A DNA stretch of 59,747 nt. It comes from an uncultured Odoribacter sp. GTDB lineage: Bacteria; Bacteroidota; Bacteroidia; Bacteroidales; Marinifilaceae. The stretch lies in contig CAJJNP010000003.1 of assembly GCA_905193145.1 (NCBI GenBank), forward strand, positions 1 to 59,747, in the 5' to 3' direction. The notes below the pieces were generated by a model. That model was not told the DNA's origin. It ran no database searches and saw nothing but the letters and a program-made list of their open reading frames with translations. The first letter of the stretch is position 1. Each line of letters opens with the position of its first letter. The translations under genes were made by a program, and so were the position numbers. Below are positions 38,238 through 47,066 of this stretch, one piece after another.

Positions 38238-38857
38238 CATACTTACTGAAAAGCATTTTCCTTATTTCACTACTAGGGATTGCATCCTCGTGTACCAAAT
38301 GGAACTACCAAGACGGAGGATTAGCAAATGGTACCCATGATTGCTCCATGTGGGACTATTTCAAAAAACAGCCCTACGACTGGGACTCCACCATGGTCAT
38401 GATAGAACATGCCGGCATGAGAGATATATTCGAAGGGAAAAGTGAATATGGACAAATTACATTCTTGGGTGTAACCAACCTTAGTATTCAAACCTATTTA
38501 CTACAAAATAAGATGAAACGTGTAACCGACATGTCTCCAGCATTTTGCAAAAAAATGCTATCTAAACTAATTATTCCACAACGTTTAATGGTGACTAATA
38601 TCCCGCGAGGAGAAAGAATTGCCAGCACTGGAGCTGAAGTCGGTGGCATAAGAACCCAAACATTGGATGGAGAATTATTTATGTGGACCCACCAAGAGCC
38701 TTATATGGGAATTTTAGATGTTGGAGAAATTGCTTTGTACTTCCATATGGACGGAGCTGCCAACGATTTACGCATCTACTCCACTGACATTCAAACAAAT
38801 AATGGTGTAGTACAGGCTTTAGGTTACGATTTCATATTTGATAACATCAACAACTAA
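38225..38857 (+). CDS. Fasciclin-like lipoprotein of locus 2
   Basis: The ATG at 38225 gives a 210-residue protein with a lipoprotein signal (SIFLISLLGIASSCTKW) and a fasciclin-like fold: ITFLGVTNLSIQTYL, LSKLIIPQRLMV and IYSTDIQTNNGVVQALG correspond to the family's H1 and H2 segments. It overlaps the susD end by 13 bp. Fasciclin domains often mediate adhesion or protein contacts; here it is likely part of a surface complex with SusD. Confidence 0.72.
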   Translation: MEKITYLLKSIFLISLLGIASSCTKWNYQDGGLANGTHDCSMWDYFKKQPYDWDSTMVMIEHAGMRDIFEGKSEYGQITFLGVTNLSIQTYLLQNKMKRVTDMSPAFCKKMLSKLIIPQRLMVTNIPRGERIASTGAEVGGIRTQTLDGELFMWTHQEPYMGILDVGEIALYFHMDGAANDLRIYSTDIQTNNGVVQALGYDFIFDNINN

Positions 38858-38864
38858 AAGAATT

Positions 38865-39641
38865 ATGAATAAACTATTATACATCATCATATTATTAGGA
38901 AGCATCTGCCTATTTGGCTGTAATAAACCTGATATAGGATACCTATATACAGATACTGCAGCTTTTTCCATTGACACTTTAAGAATCATACGTTTCTCTA
39001 ATCTACAAAAGAAAATTACTGATTTAGAGAATATGTTTGACACTTACCCTGCAAACATTATCACTTTATTGGAAGAAACTGATTCTCTGGAAATCGACTA
39101 TGCTGAAAAAGAAAAAATACGCATAGAAATGTATGAAGAATTCGAAAAAATAAGGCAACAGTATAAAAACGCTTCTGATGCAGAGAAACCTTATTATCAG
39201 AAATTAATGGATGAGTATGAAAAAAAATACATCCATTACAAAGACACGGTTGTATGGGAGGTTGAAAAAGCTATCCGAAACAATCAAAGTACTATAACGA
39301 ATCAATGCTATAATCAAAATCTTCCAGACCCATACACAATTAGAGATGAAATCTCCCAACTCAAGACTCAGATAGAAAAAGCTGTTCCTTGGACAACAGC
39401 TCAGTTAGAACAAATTTTAGGGACACAACCTCTTATTTATTCGCTTGCAGAAATCAAAACACCCAATGGAACAGAAGCTGCCAATAATTTTGCAGAACAC
39501 CTAACCATTCTTGGAGGAGGCCGAATGTATGTAGACGCCAAAATCGATGCACCTGAAGGCTTATATGTCATATCATTAAAGGTAGAAAATGAAGGACATT
39601 CTGCCATACTTGAAGATATCTTTACGTTCATATTAGAATAA
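38865..39641 (+). CDS. Coiled-coil-containing lipoprotein of locus 2
   Basis: The ATG at 38865 gives 258 residues with a lipoprotein signal (IILLGSICLFGCNKPDIGY). Residues about 35-130 are strongly helical and charged (LENMFDTYPANIITLLEETDSLEIDYAEKEKI and on), likely a coiled coil or helical hairpin. The end returns to a beta segment (MYVDAKIDAPEGLYVISLKVENEGHSAILEDI) like the C-terminal domains of other SusCD-associated lipoproteins. I do not recognise the family. It is probably a surface partner of the SusCD complex. Confidence 0.7.
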   Translation: MNKLLYIIILLGSICLFGCNKPDIGYLYTDTAAFSIDTLRIIRFSNLQKKITDLENMFDTYPANIITLLEETDSLEIDYAEKEKIRIEMYEEFEKIRQQYKNASDAEKPYYQKLMDEYEKKYIHYKDTVVWEVEKAIRNNQSTITNQCYNQNLPDPYTIRDEISQLKTQIEKAVPWTTAQLEQILGTQPLIYSLAEIKTPNGTEAANNFAEHLTILGGGRMYVDAKIDAPEGLYVISLKVENEGHSAILEDIFTFILE

Positions 39642-39652
39642 TAAACCTTGCT

Positions 39653-40933
39653 ATGAAATTCGTATATTTCTATCTTATAATATTGCTGATTGGTATATAT
39701 TCACCGACGACAGCACAGATTACATTTTCTGACAAGCAATTCCAAGATGCCTTGGCTAATGCAAAAAAAGAGAAAAAAAATCTGTTTCTTGATTTCTATG
39801 CAGATTGGTGCGAACCATGCAAAATCATGGAAAAAGAAGTATTTGCTTTACCAGAAGTAGGCGATTACTTCAATGAACGTTTCATCTGCCTCAAGATAAA
39901 TGTAGAAACTCCAGAAAATAAAGAGATTGTACAAAAGTACCAAGTAAATGCGTTGCCAACCATGTTATTCATTAACAACAAAGGCGAAGTTTTACGTACA
40001 CTTAACGGAGCAACCGCCCCTGCAAATTTTGTACACGAAGCAATGGTAGCTGCAGGAGATGCACTTAGCTTTGAACAACTATATACAAAACTAAAAAAAG
40101 ACAAGAAAAATCTTGAGCTCAGACAAGAATTTCTGGCACAAGCTCCTTCATTTATCAATACACAACAAGGATATGAACGGGAAAAATGGTCTACTCGTAT
40201 AGAAGCCATCTTCGATGAATATTTACAGACTAAAACAATCGCCAACATGGCAAATCCTGATGACTTCATCCTTTTGACCATGTTCCATGGTAAAAAGACG
40301 AAAAACGATCCCATATTTGATGCCTTAGTCGCCAATTATCCTCTATATGCAGAGAAAGTGGGCAAAGCACAAGTCAATAAATATTTGGTCGGTTTATTCA
40401 ACAGCTACATCATTTCGTTATGCCGCGAAGGGAAAGCTGAATATAAACAAGAATTAGAACGTGTAAACGGAGATCTAAAAATCATATATGGCAATATTCC
40501 GTTCGGCAAACTAACATCATTTGAAGCTATTTCCCTACTTGCAGACGGCTACTACAATTTATTCCGTAAAAATACAGATATATTCTTCGAAAAGATGAAC
40601 AAGTACTTTGAAGGAGCTGAAGGTGTAACAACAGCCAACAACTATACAATGCCAGTAGAAGATCTTTTCTCTCTTTATCAAGGGAAAATTCCCGAATCCG
40701 CCTATCCGAAAGTAATTCCATGGCTAGAAAAGGCTTTAACATTTCCACAAATGTCCCCGCAAGTAAGGACTCGTGTACTCTGCATTTTAGGAGATTGTTA
40801 TAAAGAAACTGATAATGCTGTAAAAGCAAAACAATGCTTTAATCAGGCTTTCGTCACTAGTGCAAGCATAGAAGACAAGGCCATGATGCTGAGATTACAA
40901 CAAATGATTCAAAGTAGATTAAACTCACTATGA
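39653..40933 (+). CDS. Periplasmic thioredoxin-fold protein of locus 2
   Basis: The 426-residue protein has a signal peptide (IILLIGIYSPTTAQ) and a thioredoxin domain with active site WCEPC (52-56) and the cis-proline region NALPTML. The C-terminal ~250 residues are helical and may hold TPR-like units (LCILGDCYKETDNAVKAKQCFNQAF). It likely handles disulfides in imported proteins or in the complex itself. Its TGA stop overlaps the ATG of the M16 peptidase gene (ATGA), so the two are translationally coupled. Confidence 0.88.
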   Translation: MKFVYFYLIILLIGIYSPTTAQITFSDKQFQDALANAKKEKKNLFLDFYADWCEPCKIMEKEVFALPEVGDYFNERFICLKINVETPENKEIVQKYQVNALPTMLFINNKGEVLRTLNGATAPANFVHEAMVAAGDALSFEQLYTKLKKDKKNLELRQEFLAQAPSFINTQQGYEREKWSTRIEAIFDEYLQTKTIANMANPDDFILLTMFHGKKTKNDPIFDALVANYPLYAEKVGKAQVNKYLVGLFNSYIISLCREGKAEYKQELERVNGDLKIIYGNIPFGKLTSFEAISLLADGYYNLFRKNTDIFFEKMNKYFEGAEGVTTANNYTMPVEDLFSLYQGKIPESAYPKVIPWLEKALTFPQMSPQVRTRVLCILGDCYKETDNAVKAKQCFNQAFVTSASIEDKAMMLRLQQMIQSRLNSL

Positions 40934-43725
40934 AAAAACTAACCATTATTATTATACTTCTGAGTTGTTTTTGCTCCATGAGTCATGCCCAAAACAAAAG
41001 CACTCAATTCAAGCATGGTAAATTACCTAATGGACTGACATACTATATCCAACAGACAACGCAAAATCCAGGGGCTGCAGACTTTTATTTAGTTCAAAAC
41101 GTTGGAGCTTTAATGGAAAATGCAGATCAAAATGGGTTAGCGCATGTATTAGAGCACATGGCATTTCATGCAACAACCAGTTTTCCTGAAGGTATTCCGG
41201 CTTTTTTGCAAAGACATGGAATCAATACCTTTAATGCAAATACGGGGTATGACGAAACGATATACAATATCAACAACATTCCTGTCGCAACACAAGAGGT
41301 CGTTGATTCATGTATCTTAGCATTAAGAGATTGGTCAGGTTTTCTGACACTTAAACCAGAAGATATGGATCAAGAGCGCAAAGTGATTCGAGAAGAACGC
41401 AGATTACGCATGACTCTTTCCAAAAGAATGCAGGGATTAGCAGAACCATATCTATACAACCACAGTAAATATGCGACACACAATATTATCGGTAGTGTTG
41501 AGGTTGTTAGAGACTTTACCCCAGAACAATTAAAAAGCTACTACCAAGATTTTTATCGTCCTGATCAGCAAGCTGTCATCATCATAGGAGACATTAATGT
41601 TGAAAAAACGGAGAAAAAAGTCAGAGAGCTGTTCATTCCTATACCCAAAAGAGAAAATCCCAAACCCCGCCTGGTTTATAATATAGAAGACAATACGAGT
41701 CCTTTGTATGCTAAGCTCATTGACAAGGATATTCCAAATCAATCAGTCATGTTGGTCAAACGCTTCCGTGAAATAGAAAAACCAACAACAGAAGAGATGA
41801 TACGAGAGATACTCTTACGAGACTTCTATAATGAAATCATGAGAGGATTTTTAGCTGAATATGTTGAAGCCGGCGAATCATACATTCTCACTGCCGGGGT
41901 TGTTTTAAAAGACCTTGTACGTAACTATGACAACTTGAATATTGCTCTTGTTTCTTTACCTGGCAAAGAGAAAGAAGCATTACAACAACTTCTTAATCAA
42001 ATTGCCTCAATACATCAATATGGTTTCACTGACGAAATTCTTAAACCGATGTTTGTAAACTATCAGAATAACGTCAGAGAAAATCTGCAACAAACAGAAC
42101 ATATCCCGAATAATGTATATTTACAGATATTCAAGGACAACTTCTTATTACATTATCCGCTATGTTCTGTCAAAGAAAAACTAGAAACGACACTTCAAGT
42201 TCTTGACACTTTATCTGCTTCAACCTTCCAAACATGGATTGCACAATGGTATAACAATAACAATAACTGGGCATTTCTTATGCAAGGGAATGATGCAAAT
42301 TATCCATTCCCAGTATCAAATGAGATCATTAGTATGATACAAGAATCTCACAAAACTGCAAATAATCCCCAGCTTATTCAAACTGCAACAATCAATGAAC
42401 TAGAGAACTTGATTGATTTCAATCTCCCTGAAGGGCAAATTGTGAAAAGTAAACAGATAAAAACGTTGGATGCAGAAGAATGGACCCTCTCCAATGGAGC
42501 CAAAGTATATTATAAATATACAGATGGTAACAAAGGATTATTCAACCTTTTAGCAGGCAGCAAAGGAGGTCGCTCTTTATTAAAAGCAGAAGACCTTCCA
42601 TCTGCAGATGCTTTAACAGCATTAGCACAACAAAGCGGTGTCTATAAATACGATGGTAAAAGTATCAGTTTTTGGGCACAACAACAAAATATTAATATGC
42701 ATCTCGCCTTGGAAGAGCGTTCTGAAAGCATTGGTATTTCTGCACCATCCGAGAATGCTGACAATGCTTTCCAATATCTATATTTAACTTTACAAAAGCC
42801 TCGTTTTGACACGGTTCTGTTCGAGCGCTTTGTTGCCATCAATGAAATGACTCAAAGCAATGCCCGTCCAACCGTCAATGACTCCATCCGTGAAACAATT
42901 TCAGGAATAAGACGAGTCAACAGTCCCCGTCTGTGGAAAAAAGATTCAAACTATTATAAAGCTATGAATTATAATAGAATGACAGAAATATTCCAAGAAC
43001 GCTTTCAGAATGCATCTGATTTTACCTTCTATTTAGTCGGAGATATCAGTAAAGAAAATGCCCGTAGGCTAATCACACGATATATTGCGTCCTTACCATC
43101 AACATATAATACAGAAACAGCTATTGAACACCAATATGACCGACAAGGTAATATTACCCAAGACGTAGAAGTTGGTATTCCAGATGCCAAGTATATGGTT
43201 AGCATTGAATACGAAAATCATCTAAAAACCAAACCAAGTGAAGCTATTTGCATGCGAATCATACGTATGTATTTACAACACAAACTAATGGAAAGAATTC
43301 GTGGAAATGAAGGCGCTGCTTATGCCGTACAAGTACAAGGTGGAGCCAATATCCATCCATACAAACAGGAAATATTCATCCGATTTGCTACAGAACTAGC
43401 CAAAGGTCCTCAAATGAGAGCTCTTGTACATGAACAAATTCAACAGTTCATACAAAATGGTATTTCGGATGAAGAGACAGAGGACTACATTCTAGCCATT
43501 AAAAAAGAAGAAAAAGCTATACGAGAAACAAGCTACAATACCATCGGATTTTGGACTGATAACTTACAATTTTATAACAAGACCGGCAAAACCATGGATG
43601 CACCAGAATTTTTTGACAATGTTATAAATAAAATTAAAGGGAAAGACGTTAAAACATTCGCTCAAAAATTCTTTAAAAGCGCAACCTGTATAGACTTAGT
43701 AATCAAATCAAGGAATCAACATTAA
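40930..43725 (+). CDS. M16-family zinc metallopeptidase of locus 2
   Basis: The 931-residue protein has a signal peptide (MKKLTIIIILLSCFCSMSHAQ) and two M16 halves. The N-terminal half carries the inverted zinc motif HVLEH at 72-76 with a likely third ligand Glu near 154 (VIREERR). The second half lacks the motif, as usual for pitrilysin-type enzymes. M16 enzymes cut peptides enclosed in a chamber. Secreted or periplasmic, it probably degrades peptides taken in through SusCD. It overlaps the thioredoxin gene by four bases. Confidence 0.93.
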   Translation: MKKLTIIIILLSCFCSMSHAQNKSTQFKHGKLPNGLTYYIQQTTQNPGAADFYLVQNVGALMENADQNGLAHVLEHMAFHATTSFPEGIPAFLQRHGINTFNANTGYDETIYNINNIPVATQEVVDSCILALRDWSGFLTLKPEDMDQERKVIREERRLRMTLSKRMQGLAEPYLYNHSKYATHNIIGSVEVVRDFTPEQLKSYYQDFYRPDQQAVIIIGDINVEKTEKKVRELFIPIPKRENPKPRLVYNIEDNTSPLYAKLIDKDIPNQSVMLVKRFREIEKPTTEEMIREILLRDFYNEIMRGFLAEYVEAGESYILTAGVVLKDLVRNYDNLNIALVSLPGKEKEALQQLLNQIASIHQYGFTDEILKPMFVNYQNNVRENLQQTEHIPNNVYLQIFKDNFLLHYPLCSVKEKLETTLQVLDTLSASTFQTWIAQWYNNNNNWAFLMQGNDANYPFPVSNEIISMIQESHKTANNPQLIQTATINELENLIDFNLPEGQIVKSKQIKTLDAEEWTLSNGAKVYYKYTDGNKGLFNLLAGSKGGRSLLKAEDLPSADALTALAQQSGVYKYDGKSISFWAQQQNINMHLALEERSESIGISAPSENADNAFQYLYLTLQKPRFDTVLFERFVAINEMTQSNARPTVNDSIRETISGIRRVNSPRLWKKDSNYYKAMNYNRMTEIFQERFQNASDFTFYLVGDISKENARRLITRYIASLPSTYNTETAIEHQYDRQGNITQDVEVGIPDAKYMVSIEYENHLKTKPSEAICMRIIRMYLQHKLMERIRGNEGAAYAVQVQGGANIHPYKQEIFIRFATELAKGPQMRALVHEQIQQFIQNGISDEETEDYILAIKKEEKAIRETSYNTIGFWTDNLQFYNKTGKTMDAPEFFDNVINKIKGKDVKTFAQKFFKSATCIDLVIKSRNQH

Positions 43726-43759
43726 AACTACTAATTATAAACCTATTAAATTTTATATT

Positions 43760-45109
43760 ATGAATAAATTATGGTTAATACTATTTATGGTAAGTTCTAT
43801 TTTAGGATTTACAGCTTGCTCCGATGAAAATGATAGTCCACAAACTCCTTTAACCGATGTTGTCATGAATAGCATGGCGTCAATTGGAGATATTTTCACA
43901 ATCAACGGTTCGGGATTTGACAAAACATCAACTCAAATTTATTTTAGAAATGAGAATGAAGAAGAAATCCATGTAAAGGATCTAGAATTTACGGCTACTG
44001 GCATTCAATTTAAAGTTCCAACAGAGCTAACTCCAGGTAAATACACCATCATTTTAAAACAAAACGGGACATGGCCCCTAGGAGAAATCACTCTGCTTGC
44101 TATGAGTAATCCCATAAAAAACCTTGTCTATCCGACAGAATTACACATGGGACAAAATATGACTATCCAAGGCGAAGGCTTTAACTCTACAGCCAAGGTT
44201 TATTTAGAAGATATTGATGGGAAACGGTCTGAAGCTCTAGAAATAATCAGTACAGAAAATGGTCTGACTTGTCATGTACCTTCCAATTTAAAAAGCCAAG
44301 CCTTTTATACCATCGTACTCACACAAGATGGCGGAGAATGGAAATCTGAAATCAAAGCAGTGGCACTTCTCATAAAACGACTAAACAGTATAATGATACC
44401 TGTTGCCGGATATTGGGAATACACAGCCTGGTCAGAAGAAGAGCCTTGGGGACCTACAGACAGTATTTGGATTGCACCTAAACAAAATATTTCCGAATTA
44501 ATATATGATACACAAGGACGACTGACTAAAATTATTGAATATACTGAAGAAGAAGGAGAGATTGTCGGCGAAAAAGCAACAACAACCACATTTGAATACA
44601 ACACAGTTAATCAAATTAAAGTCGTGGTTCATAATTCAATCGAATATTCATCCATCACTTTTGAAGTGAAAAACAATCAGGTGGAAACCTGTACAGTCTT
44701 AGATGTTTGGGACGAATCATATGTTTATGAATGGACTTACAACGAAGGTTATTTAACACAAATAACAGAGGCTGGTACCCAAGAGCCCATTTGGGAAGCC
44801 ACATATAGCGACTACAACTTAAAAGACATCATGACTTATGGAAGCAATATACCATTTGAATACGGCACTCAATATGCTTACGGAGTCAATGTGCCATTAC
44901 TATTAACAGATGATACTTTTATTAAGTATGCTGGTTTTCTGGGATTGACAGGTAGAAATTCCAAGAATATTCCAGAAAAATATTATCTAACTGGCAGTGA
45001 AGAAGGTATACATATTGAAGGCTCAACAGATAATGATGGATATTTAACAAATTTATCATTATCAACAGAAAATGAAGCACGAATCTTCACCTATGAAGTA
45101 GTTCAATAA
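43760..45109 (+). CDS. IPT/TIG-domain lipoprotein of locus 2
   Basis: A 449-residue lipoprotein (ILGFTACSDENDSP) with two IPT/TIG domains in the first ~210 residues (IGDIFTINGSGFDKTSTQIYF; MGQNMTIQGEGFNSTAKVYL). The rest has YD-type phrases such as YDTQGRLTKIIEY and FEYNTVNQIKVVV, reminiscent of DUF4595/RHS-like beta repeats. IPT domains are common in surface ligand-binding proteins of Bacteroidetes, so a surface-binding role is likely. It is the last gene of locus 2, before a terminator. Confidence 0.78.
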   Translation: MNKLWLILFMVSSILGFTACSDENDSPQTPLTDVVMNSMASIGDIFTINGSGFDKTSTQIYFRNENEEEIHVKDLEFTATGIQFKVPTELTPGKYTIILKQNGTWPLGEITLLAMSNPIKNLVYPTELHMGQNMTIQGEGFNSTAKVYLEDIDGKRSEALEIISTENGLTCHVPSNLKSQAFYTIVLTQDGGEWKSEIKAVALLIKRLNSIMIPVAGYWEYTAWSEEEPWGPTDSIWIAPKQNISELIYDTQGRLTKIIEYTEEEGEIVGEKATTTTFEYNTVNQIKVVVHNSIEYSSITFEVKNNQVETCTVLDVWDESYVYEWTYNEGYLTQITEAGTQEPIWEATYSDYNLKDIMTYGSNIPFEYGTQYAYGVNVPLLLTDDTFIKYAGFLGLTGRNSKNIPEKYYLTGSEEGIHIEGSTDNDGYLTNLSLSTENEARIFTYEVVQ

Positions 45110-45129
45110 AACCTGCCAATTATCAGAAG

Positions 45130-45176
45130 ATGAAAGGGTACCGACATTTGTATTGTTGATACCCTTTCATTGTTTT
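45130..45176 (+). terminator. Terminator of locus 2
   Basis: ATGAAAGGGTA (45130-45140) and TACCCTTTCAT (45160-45170) form a perfect 11-bp stem with a 19-base loop, followed by TGTTTTCT. It lies 20 bases after the last stop codon of locus 2. Confidence 0.75.
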
Positions 45177-45260
45177 CTAAAATTTATTAATGTAATACTT
45201 TCGTAACTGCTTGGAGTTTCCTAATTTTACACTCTGAAATATAAACTAAAATCAACTGAG

Positions 45261-47027
45261 ATGGATTATGGCCTCTTTGAGTTACTAAAGCTCATCGGCT
45301 CATTGGCTTTATTCCTTTATGGAATGAAACTTATGAGTGAATCTCTACAGAAGCTTGCCGGTAATAAAATGCGACAGATATTAACCGCAATGACCGCAAA
45401 CCGCTTTACAGGTGTATTAACAGGAGTATTTATAACTGCTCTCATTCAAAGTTCTTCAGCAACAACAGTAATGGTTGTTAGTTTTGTTAACGCTGGACTA
45501 TTGGATCTTGTAGGTTCCATTGGAGTAATATTAGGAGCTAATGTTGGGACCACAATTACAAGCTGGCTCGTTGCTGTTCTTGGATTGGGAAAATTCAGCA
45601 TGAGCGACCTAGCTCTTCCTATTATCGGCTGCACACTCCCCCTATTATTTTCACAAAAACGCTCTCGTAAAAACTGGGGAGAAATGTTTGTAGGATTTGG
45701 ATTGCTATTTCTTGCATTACGATTTCTACAAGAAGCTATGCCAACCAATCTTCAAGATTATCCCGGAGTCGGTGACTTCATCCAAAACATCAGCAACCTA
45801 GGATTCCGTTCATGGATGATATTCTTATTAATTGGTGCTGTTTTGACCACAATTTTCCAGTCGTCATCAGCAACCGTGGCTCTAACTCTCGTCATTTGCG
45901 CCAAAGGCTGGATCGGTTACGAAGACGCAGCGGCAATGATTATGGGCGAAAATATCGGAACAACAATTACAGCTAATTTAGCAGCAGCAGTTGCCAATGT
46001 TCAAGCTAAACGTGCTGCTTTAGCCCACTTTACCATTAATGTATTCGGAGTAATTTGGCTGTTTTTCATTTTTGATCCATTCCTACATTTTATTGGAGAT
46101 CTTTCTGTTACTTTGCATCTCTCTCATTACAACCCTATTTATTCTGACCCTGAACTTTTAAATTCAACATTCAATCCTGAAGAAAGAGCCAGCGTACTAA
46201 CCTCTATCCACGCAGCAATGCCCTTGGTTTTATCATTGTTCAATACGTTAGCAAAAGGAATAAATGTATTGATACTTATTTGGTTCACTAAAATATTGGC
46301 TAAAATTGTCAGCCGTATTCTACCCCTAAAACCAGGTGATGATTCTTTTACTTTAAAACATATAAAAATTGGCTTATTGTCAACCCCAGATGCATCACTA
46401 TTCCAAGCAAAACAAGAAATCACACTCTATGCACAAAATACTTTTTCCATGTTCAAGCGCATGCTTCAAGCATTTGAAATGTCAAAAAGTGATTATGAAA
46501 AAGAATTCGATAAATTGCAACTCATGGAAGATGAGAGCGACCAAGTAGAGGTAGATATCGCAGACTATCTGACTAAAGTTTCCGAATCTCGTTTAACGAC
46601 AGAGAATTCTCAACGCGTCCGCGCTATGTTCAAAATTGTATCAGAAATCGAGAGTGTAGCAGATTCTATACTGAATGTAGCAAAAGCAATTATGCGACGC
46701 AATAACCAAGGTGTGGTATTCCCTGAAACTTTACATACAAAACTGTTTCACATGTTTTCATTGGTTGAAAATTCCATCGAAATGATGTGCCACAATTTAA
46801 CTCTAGAATATAAAGATGTCAATCCCAAAAAAGCCTACGAAATAGAGCAAGCTATCAACAATTACCGTACGCTTTTACAACAAGAACATTTGATTGCCAT
46901 TGAAGAAAAAAACTATGACTATTCAATAGGTATTCTGTATACTGACATATTTGCAGAATGTGAAAAAATTGGAGACTATACGATTAATGTCACAGAAGCA
47001 ATGAAAGAAATAGGACACAATAATTAA
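45261..47027 (+). CDS. Na/Pi cotransporter family protein, copy 1
   Basis: The 588-residue membrane protein has two inverted-repeat transport halves, each with the QSSSAT motif (QSSSATTVMVVSFVNAGLL and QSSSATVALTLVICAKGW) that lines the Na/phosphate site. A PhoU-like helical tail follows (MEDESDQVEVDIADYLTKV...). Family knowledge suggests sodium-coupled phosphate uptake or efflux, with the PhoU domain perhaps regulating it. A very similar gene follows 39 bp downstream. Confidence 0.93.
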   Translation: MDYGLFELLKLIGSLALFLYGMKLMSESLQKLAGNKMRQILTAMTANRFTGVLTGVFITALIQSSSATTVMVVSFVNAGLLDLVGSIGVILGANVGTTITSWLVAVLGLGKFSMSDLALPIIGCTLPLLFSQKRSRKNWGEMFVGFGLLFLALRFLQEAMPTNLQDYPGVGDFIQNISNLGFRSWMIFLLIGAVLTTIFQSSSATVALTLVICAKGWIGYEDAAAMIMGENIGTTITANLAAAVANVQAKRAALAHFTINVFGVIWLFFIFDPFLHFIGDLSVTLHLSHYNPIYSDPELLNSTFNPEERASVLTSIHAAMPLVLSLFNTLAKGINVLILIWFTKILAKIVSRILPLKPGDDSFTLKHIKIGLLSTPDASLFQAKQEITLYAQNTFSMFKRMLQAFEMSKSDYEKEFDKLQLMEDESDQVEVDIADYLTKVSESRLTTENSQRVRAMFKIVSEIESVADSILNVAKAIMRRNNQGVVFPETLHTKLFHMFSLVENSIEMMCHNLTLEYKDVNPKKAYEIEQAINNYRTLLQQEHLIAIEEKNYDYSIGILYTDIFAECEKIGDYTINVTEAMKEIGHNN

Positions 47028-47066
47028 GTAAACCAAATTATAAATTCAAAACAATAAAACCAACAC

